Assembly: GCA_026874595.1 (NCBI GenBank)
Contig: CM049310.1
Span: 88,541,556 to 88,605,555, forward strand
Length of the DNA: 64,000 bases
Direction of reading: 5' to 3'
DNA from: Sipunculus nudus
Lineage: Eukaryota > Annelida > Sipuncula > Golfingiida > Sipunculidae
A program made the translations under genes and the position numbers. The notes under the pieces are model-generated. The model saw only the letters and a program-made list of their open reading frames with translations, made no database searches and was not told where the DNA came from. Shown here piece after piece: positions 57,296 to 64,000 of the stretch (positions are counted from its first letter, which is position 1; each line of letters opens with the position of its first letter).

Positions 57296-58804
57296 TGGAG
57301 TGAACCAGTAACCTTCATATTGTCCAAGAAGACCATCTGATATTAAAGACCTCTTTTACCAGTCCGATGGGTGGTCTGATATCACAGGTTTCACTATACA
57401 TATAATACATAAATTAAAAAGAAAAAAAACATGTTAAGGGTTTGTAAAAATGATGTTTAAAGTGTATATTCCTCTCTTTTTTGGGGGGGGTGGGGGTGGG
57501 AGGTGTTATGTTTTTTATCATTATTCAGAATGGTAGTTATAATAGAACATTCAGAATTGAGATTCCTATGAGAATCATGACTGTAACAGGTAGCATCTTA
57601 AATAGTGACCAGGATACATGAATATCTTACCATAAAGCAAAGATTCCACCTGCAGGGAATGTGTCATGCAGAATGCGGTATTCATCAATGTGCTATCCAG
57701 CAAGAACTCTACATGTAATAATTCATTTCACTTTATACGCATTTGGAATCATAGATTTGTGCATATATGTAATCTCGCTTGATTATAATAAAATTTGATA
57801 TTGATCAAATAAATAAAGCTTATTTATTTAGTCAATATCAATTTTTTTCCACATAATGCGGGTCAGATCTGCATTTTGTGCATATGGAATCTTATCCTAA
57901 AAAAGTAATTTTTAGTTTGTAATGGGTCGTGGTTGTATATTTCCATGCATTTGTAAACTTCACACATGTTTATGTGGCTGACCACCAGAGGTATGTACAT
58001 GTGCCATGGTGAAAGGTGGATTTAACATGTTATTACCCCCTCCGCCCATCTCAGACAGGCAAACGTGCACAGAAAGACATTTTTCATTTTGCACTAATCC
58101 GCTGTAATGGTAAATACCTAGATGTTTTCCACATTGGTAGCTGATTAATAGTAACAAACATGACCCAAAAACGAAGTGTTTTACAGGTTGTCTTCCACCA
58201 ACCCCCTTTATTTCCCATATTTTCCTTTAGAATGGTCTGTAATCTTTTATACTTATATAAGGCCTCATTTTCTATTATTTTCTTGGTTTTATTTCACTGC
58301 ACATTCTTGTTTCTGATATTACAGTGTTACTATTGAAAACATTCAATTCTTTTGGCATGTAGGATGTCATGTAAGATGGCAGAATCAGGTTTACACTTAG
58401 CTGAGTGTGACTAAAAGTGTGTTAAGATGATAGGATGCATGATCAGCAAAAAGGAAATTTTTTTAGTGGAAAGGCAAACCTATATTAACACTTTTGACAT
58501 ATTTGACACATTTGACAGGTGAACATCTTAAAGTATTACGATCCCTGCATTTCTGTATAATACGCTCTTGCACCAGTTTGATGATAGTCACCATCCCTTT
58601 TTCTCATGTTTATCAGATTACCATACACTGGGATATATTTTCAAGTGTAACCAGTTCCTTATGGTTATGTGCCCATCTCAGGGACTGAAGAATGCTTTGT
58701 TTGACACAAATACATACATGCTCTTACACACACACCCTCACACACACACACACATGAAGAGACAAAATGATTATCGGTAAGGTTACAATTTGTATCTTCT
58801 GCAG
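57296..58804. other. Intron, nothing else recognised
   Basis: No gene. A G run at about 57483-57490 and a (CA)n at about 58728-58753. Confidence 0.35.
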
Positions 58805-58954
58805 GGACATCCCAGATTAATCAATGCCATTGCCAAGACACACAGCCCGCTGTTGAAGCGAGAGATTGACCCAATGAAGGAGATTCTGGTAACAGTTGGT
58901 GCTTATGGCTCCCTCTTTTGTGCAGCCCAGGGACTAATCAATCCAGGAGATGAA
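58805..58954 (+). CDS. KYAT3: Aminotransferase exon 6
   Basis: The acceptor is TCTTCTGCAG and the donor GAA|GTATGT. 50 codons: GHPRLINAIA, KEILVTVGAYGSLFCAAQGL and NPGDE. Tyr151 in GAYGSL should stack on the PLP ring. Confidence 0.95.
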
Positions 58955-59392
58955 GTATGTATAACACGTCAACACAGCTCACGTTGTATAAAATCAAAAC
59001 AGTTCCTCTCATATGTGTGCCAAGTAAAAATTAGTTTTAAAGCTCTCCCTGAATTCAGAACTGCTGTTCCAGTTCTGCAAAAAGAGAATGCTGTATATAA
59101 TTTATGGGATCATTTCAGTTTCTTATTAAAAATTGAAATTAATTTATGTGATAATTAAAATACAAAATGTATATGAAATCCATAATAATTTGGTTTCGTT
59201 ATGTAAAGAATGATTTCTCAATTTTTCCTGAATATCAGTTTTAAGATTTATAATTGTAAATTAATTATAATTTTGTGGATTCTTTACCAGATCATTGTAT
59301 ATATGATATATCAGATGGCCTGATGTGATATATTACATTTTAATGTATATGTGTTTATCTTGCTCTGAAATGTGTTGTTTTATGACTTTCAG

Positions 59393-59479
59393 GCCATCAT
59401 CATTGAGCCATACTTTGATTGTTATGAACCAATGGTCAAGGTGGCTGGTGGAACTCCAGTATTCTGTCCACTCAGACCG
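59393..59479 (+). CDS. KYAT3: Aminotransferase exon 7
   Basis: The acceptor is ACTTTCAG and the donor CCG|GTCAGT. 29 codons: [20 protein letters not shown] then TPVFCPLRP. Confidence 0.95.
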
Positions 59480-59634
59480 GTCAGTAACTGCTTGCTTTTT
59501 TTCAAAATGTACAAATGTGTAAACACCAGGCTTTTTTTAACAGGCAGGTTTCATAATGGTATATCCTGCATAGGTCTGTATGTCTGTCCATAACCTATGC
59601 GTTGCCATGACAACTTACCAGGATTTTGATGGAT

Positions 59635-59846
59635 TTTAAAGACACTCACTATAAACCATTGCCAGTTAAGAATCTCTCGCTATGTTAATGCTGAAACCTG
59701 TGATCGCGCCCAGTCCACTGTTTTTAACACTTGTTTACAAGAGTAAGCAAAAGGCAATAATTTGGCAGTTACAGATTTATTTTAAAGGGAGGAAGGCACC
59801 TTTTGTGTTAATTCAACATAATTATGGGTGATTAGGCCCCTTTAAA
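59635..59846 (-). mobile_element. MITE-like element, family N, second copy
   Basis: The right end, reversed, is TTTAAAGGGGCCTAATCACC. It aligns with 20321-20510 in the opposite orientation. The other end, TTTTAAAGACACTCACTAT, is a weaker inverted match. Confidence 0.6.
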
Positions 59847-60205
59847 TTTTTTTAATGTTCAGTGATCATTTTATAATGTGTTGGTTTCTTCTGTTTGGTG
59901 CAAGAAGTTTACTTTCCTTCTCCAGGGGGCGCCACTATCACACATAAGAATCCTTTATCTGAGCACACAGATGCCACCTGTGTTGATAATAGTAAATTAC
60001 TGGTACTGGCCATGGCAGCATTAGGGCTGATGACATAGAGTCAACAGAGTAACAGGGGTTGCTTGTACTTGGGGTATATTTATGTAATATCAGAATCTCA
60101 CAAAATATTAGGGACCTACACAGGTTAAGTACTTTCTTAGTGCTCTTGTTTTGAGACTTTAAGTTTCTGAATAACATGTTCATACACCTTAATCTGTGGT
60201 TACAG

Positions 60206-60328
60206 ACTAGCTCTGCGGATGTCCTGTCCAGTAAGGACTGGAAACTTGACCCAGATGAGTTTGCCAGCAAGTTCAGCAGCAAAACTAAAATTATCTTCCT
60301 AAACAATCCAAACAACCCACTCGGGAAG
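60206..60328 (+). CDS. KYAT3: Aminotransferase exon 8
   Basis: The acceptor is GTGGTTACAG and the donor AAG|GTAGGT. 41 codons ending SKTKIIFLNNPNNPLGK; Asn233 is the cofactor-contacting residue. Confidence 0.95.
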
Positions 60329-60545
60329 GTAGGTGGCAGCACGGCAGTACACATACCATAAAGTATTGAATATATACCAGAAAATTAGATCTAAATAACA
60401 TGGTCTAAACAGACATAATTAAATAGTCTTCATTGATGTAAATTGTTTTATTATTAATCCAGTTATATAGACATCAGTTCCAGTAATGAATGTAGAATTA
60501 AGAACGTTTAGGTCACTTTGGCTCGCTTTTCATGTTGTTCTGCAG

Positions 60546-60666
60546 GTGTACAGTTTGGAGGAACTTCAGATGATCGCAGACTTGTGTAAGAAACATGACG
60601 TTGTGGTAGTGGCTGATGAGGTTTATGAGTGGATGACCTATGATAGCAACAAACACATCAAGATAG
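60546..60666 (+). CDS. KYAT3: Aminotransferase exon 9
   Basis: The acceptor is GTTCTGCAG and the donor ATAG|GTGAGA. 40 codons plus one base: VYSLEELQMIADLCKKHD then VVADEVYEWMTYD. Asp261 pairs with the PLP pyridine nitrogen and Tyr264 with its 3'-oxygen in this family. Confidence 0.95.
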
Positions 60667-61478
60667 GTGAGAGCATGTAATATTATATGAATATAATATG
60701 ATATGATGACACTTTAAAGCTCCATTAGGATGCAAATATTTTTGTCAATATTTTTGACAATTCCTCATGGCCTGCAATTATGCTGTCACTTGACATTTAT
60801 AAACCAGACCAATATTTAGCTTTTACAGTATACTTTCTGACAACACCTACCATGAGTAAGAAAAATTCCATTTTAACACAGCATATTGGTAAATCCCTCT
60901 GCATGTTTGTTGAATTTTTGACCACATGAATACAAGCATGGCCATAGGTTACTGGACAGCAGTCAACTTGTACACGATACAGGAAATGACCCATTACCAT
61001 AGAGATGGAGTTTTTGTTTGGGTTGTGAGTTCAGGAATTCTTTTGTGTTAAGCTAAATGGAAAGATTATGGGCTGTTTACCACAAAATGAATGCAACATG
61101 ATGGAAGACCACCGCAATAAATTCCTCTGTGTGGCTTGTATCATGACTCAAGTCAGGCTTACCAGCACAATAAAAATGCCATGAAAGTGTGTATTCACAG
61201 CTACATCAAAAAACATATATTTGGGATTTCACATGTTCATAAAATGGAATAAACTGGGAAATACACATCATTAACAATTTATTTTGATTTTACTTTTCCC
61301 CACAATTGTCCTTGCTTGATTCTGCCATCTGTAAATACTAAATCTCTCTGAAGAATTTTCTCTACCCACCCAGCCCCCCTTTTTTGATGCCATTTTTACC
61401 ATTTGCATATTTTTCCATTCCATCATTAGTGCAATATAAAGCTTGAGTTACCATACATTTTTACCTTTTTGTTACCAG

Positions 61479-61645
61479 CATCTCTTCCTGGGATGTGGGA
61501 CAGGACCATAACAATCGGCAGCGCTGGTAAGACCTTCAGTGTGACAGGCTGGAAGCTGGGCTGGAGCATTGGACCTCACAACCTGATCCGTATTTTAAGT
61601 ACAGTCCATCAGAACTGCAACTATACCTGTCCTACTCCTCTACAG
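61479..61645 (+). CDS. KYAT3: Aminotransferase exon 10
   Basis: The acceptor is TTGTTACCAG and the donor CAG|GTAAAT. It completes Ala278 and codes LPGMWDRTITIGSAGKTFSV, TGWKLGWSIGP and CPTPLQ. Lys295 in SAGKTFS forms the Schiff base. Confidence 0.96.
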
Positions 61646-61660
61646 GTAAATATGTACATC

Positions 61661-61662
<2 letters not shown>

Positions 61663-61697
<35 letters not shown>
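61663..61697. repeat. (GT)n-(TA)n microsatellite
   Basis: Short compound array just after the exon 10 donor. Confidence 0.9.
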
Positions 61698-61699
<2 letters not shown>

Positions 61700-62696
61700 A
61701 GGACCTTATAACACCTTGCAGAACTGGCACTATACCATACACCCTAACATGATGTGCATAAAGAAACCCTATATACATTTTTCCACATATATCACATATC
61801 AATTCACCTAGGAGTAAAATGAATAATAAATTATTCAGAAATCATAACAATTATCTGTGACACAGATTAGTTGTCAATACTTTATAGAAAATGTTCTTTT
61901 TTTTCCTTGGTTAGTATTCATACATAAGACTTTCACCTTTTATGTTTATTGAAGATATTCACCAAGTCTGTACATGGGCTTAATCCTGCTGCTCCAGCTT
62001 AGTTGGTACCTGACCACCATGGATATATGAATCTATATTTTGGTAGAGGGTATTTTTGTTAGTATTCAGATTATGTCAGCTGGTTCTTATTTTAACATAA
62101 TAAAAAGTTAATATACTGTGTTCTGCAACTATCCTTAAATAGTACCATGGAACTCCATTCAACTAACAACTGTGAATACCTGACAAGTGTGGCCTGTTTG
62201 GACAACCAAAGTATTAATGTTATTACCTCAAAGAATTATTTGGATTGCATGTCTTCGAGAATTAAAGAACTAGGATCTTGTGTTGTTCCACTAACCCTTG
62301 ATATTAATCTCAGAAAAATAAATATTTTGAGCAACATCCTTAATGGTATGTCAAGGATGAACATCCTTAAACTGGCCTTAATATAAAGATCATTACATCC
62401 GTCACTGATTTCATCACCTACAAGCCGATGTAGCTGTGATGAACAAAACTTATCAAATTTGACTTTGAGGAAAGTCCAACAAATTTTGCTGTTATAGGTA
62501 AGTTTCAGGTCTGTGCTCTGCTGAATGACACTTTAAAAGAGTATTTTTATTAATATGTCACTTTAGTCAAGGCAAGCTTTGAAGTAAGGCACTTGCAGAT
62601 AATTTATATTTAAGAAGCTATTATCGCAAATGCATTAATAGTTATACAGCTGGTTTTATGATTCTAATTAAATTTAGTACTACTTTTTCCCTGCAG

Positions 62697-62886
62697 GAGG
62701 CAGTAGCGTGCAGCTTTGAGATAGAACTTCCTCGTATGGATTCCAAAGAATGTTACTACAACTCACTACCTCAGCAGGAGCTTCAGCCAAAGCGCGACAT
62801 CCTGGCACGAGTGCTACAGGAAGCCGGGCTCGTACCGACAGTCCCAGAAGGAGGCTACTTCATGGTCGCTGATATTTCTAAACTGG
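62697..62886 (+). CDS. KYAT3: Aminotransferase exon 11 (last in window)
   Basis: The acceptor is TTCCCTGCAG. 63 codons plus one base: EAVACSFEIELPRMDSKECY, NSLPQQELQPKRD and VPEGGYFMVADISKL. The donor is probably G|GTCTGT at 62887; GTAGAA at 62891 is an alternative. Confidence 0.9.
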
Positions 62887-62891
62887 GTCTG

Positions 62892-63083
62892 TAGAACTCG
62901 TTGTAAAACTTAGGTCTTCTGAAAATAATTTTCTTAAGGAACCTTGCATAGCCCATTTGGTTATCATTTAAAATGATTTCTGAAAGCTAGGTCTGTCGTG
63001 TTAATCATCAGTGATACAGTACCCAAGACCAGGCTTGGACTTAAGTAAAGTCTCAAGTCCACTTTATTAGGGACTCAGACTTA
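62892..63083. other. Intron after exon 11, nothing recognised
   Basis: Leads into the GACTC-word minisatellite. Confidence 0.35.
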
Positions 63084-63226
63084 CACTTGAGGCCGAGGGA
63101 CTTTGACTCAGACTTAAACTTGAGGGTCTTTGACTCAGACTTTCACTTGAGGGTTTTTGACTCTGACTTACACTTGAGGGTCTTTGACTCAGACTTACAC
63201 TTGAGGGTCTTTGACTCAAACTTTGC
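63084..63226 (+). repeat. 27-bp minisatellite (GACTC words)
   Basis: About five units of CTTGAGGGTCTTTGACTCAG plus ACTTACA. Because 27 is divisible by 3 it makes an artefactual open frame repeating RVFDSDLHL. Wider GACT/AGTC-rich words flank it from 63010 to 63480. Confidence 0.9.
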
Positions 63227-64000
63227 CAAACTTTACCAAGCCTTTGCTCTCCTTCATAATCTCAATGTTATTAAGCATTCAATTAAAAAACGTGTAAACT
63301 AACATAAAATATACATAATAATCCTGAATTTCAGTTTAAATTCTTTAAATTAAGACATTTACATTGGACCTTGTACCCTGACTGGTATTTTGGCTTGGGT
63401 TCCAAATGACTCCAACCCTTAGAAGGTAGACCTATAGATCAAGGACTTGAAATCAGACTCAAGTGACCTTGCTTCTGACTCTGAAGAGGTGGATTCAACT
63501 TCATCCCTGTTAATTGTAAAACTTTAGTTTAAAGACAACAGGTTTTGACATGGAACCCTGTTCATCTCTGGTGGTATTTAAAATCATTTCAAACAGGTGA
63601 GTGATTTCAGTTCAAATGGAGGTTATTGAGATAAGAATAGCAAATAACCCTTTGGAATCATAACACAATCTCCATGATATTAGACCTATAGAAAGTGTTT
63701 GAATATATAATGTTAAAATATCTCCTTCAGTTTGAGGAAAGCTTTAGCAAAACATGAAAGGATAATTGTAAATCTCAAATTTTTATTATCCAAACAAATT
63801 TGGATAAAATGTCTCTTTCAGCAAATTTTATATGCCTGTCAATGACATGATGTATTATGGTATACCTACAGTCTGTCAATCTGTCAGTTTGTCTGTTAAC
63901 TGTTAGAGTTGCTGCAATATCTTACAAGATAGCTTTGATGGATTTTTACAAAACTCAAAGCTTAAGTATGATTTCCAGCAAAATCCATGCATATCTAATG
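63227..64000. other. Intron, no further exon seen
   Basis: No segment matching the aminotransferase C-terminus was found. A TTTCAG near 63820 leads to a frame with early stops. Confidence 0.45.

Larger units (their letters stand above)
31350..64000 (+). other. KYAT3: Gene: kynurenine aminotransferase / cysteine conjugate beta-lyase (KYAT1/3-like), 3' end beyond window
   Basis: Ten exons between 44720 and 62886 join in frame, with GT-AG splice sites throughout, into about 395 residues of a class I PLP aminotransferase. Numbering from the exon 1 ATG: a presequence-like region at 2-46; NVWVEFGKLA at 65-74; NLGQGFPDYFPPDYV; QQYTRSYGHPRL; GAYGSL with the cofactor-stacking Tyr151; NNPNNPLGK with Asn233; ADEVYEW with Asp261 and Tyr264; SAGKTFSVTGWKLGW with the Schiff-base Lys295; and EGGYFMVADIS near 384. 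The family transaminates kynurenine to kynurenic acid and cleaves cysteine conjugates. The Arg-rich basic N-terminus lacking acidic residues suggests mitochondrial import. The last roughly 60 residues, with the carboxylate-binding Arg, are missing. KYAT1 and KYAT3 cannot be separated with certainty here. Confidence 0.92.

Noticed and set aside
63087-63302. 71-codon ORF with repeated RVFDSDLHL
   Set aside because: Created by the 27-bp minisatellite, whose period is a multiple of three.

Overview
The window looks like nuclear DNA of an invertebrate animal, most likely a mollusc or another lophotrochozoan. It is AT-rich and intron-rich, full of (TA)n, (GT)n and (GA)n microsatellites. It carries DIRS and L1/Tx1-type retrotransposons and short interspersed repeats of kinds I associate with bivalve and gastropod genomes. 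The species cannot be read from the sequence. No bacterial features, CRISPR array, rRNA or intact tRNA gene was seen.

Two host genes are supported. (1) A minus-strand, intron-containing gene (about 9993 down to 5183) encodes a 48-residue Lys/Ala-rich basic protein resembling a free-standing histone H1 tail or a sperm protamine-like protein. Its first exon appears non-coding and has a TATA box. (2) A plus-strand gene from about 31350 to beyond the right edge encodes a kynurenine aminotransferase / cysteine-S-conjugate beta-lyase (KYAT1/KYAT3 type, PLP fold type I). Ten coding exons (44720-62886) keep reading frame across every junction. A probable first exon ends exactly in ATG (31732-31734), so splicing would fuse the start codon to a presequence-like exon 13 kb downstream. 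The C-terminal exons lie outside the window.

Layout: 1-3300 is a decayed DIRS-type element (minus strand) with a small internal inversion. 3.7-3.9 kb holds a tRNA-derived SINE. 5.2-10.0 kb is the basic-protein gene. 10-15.9 kb is mostly featureless. 15.94-16.91 kb holds two abutting inverted-repeat elements, one with a PIF/Harbinger-like transposase scrap. 17.8-20.8 kb holds short MITE-like repeats and microsatellites. 22.79-28.68 kb is an apparently full-length L1/Tx1-type LINE with a perfect 16-bp target-site duplication and two frameshifts, inserted into a palindrome-rich repeat. 29.5-31.1 kb holds a MITE and microsatellites. From 31.3 kb on is the aminotransferase gene.

Its introns are loaded with nested mobile DNA. 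There are Helitron/HINE-like repeats with minisatellite cores (35.2-44.2, 48.9-49.6, 53.9-56.1 kb). There are two long-terminal-inverted-repeat 'foldback' elements (46.08-48.20 and 50.22-52.74 kb) whose arms are arrays of short palindromic words, and a 17-bp minisatellite with a 255-bp higher-order period (56.56-57.29 kb).

The strongest candidates for something undescribed are the two foldback elements. They share no sequence but share an architecture: about 260-320 bp arms, nearly identical between ends, each made of AT-rich arms around GC-rich palindromic centres. They sit in consecutive introns of one gene.
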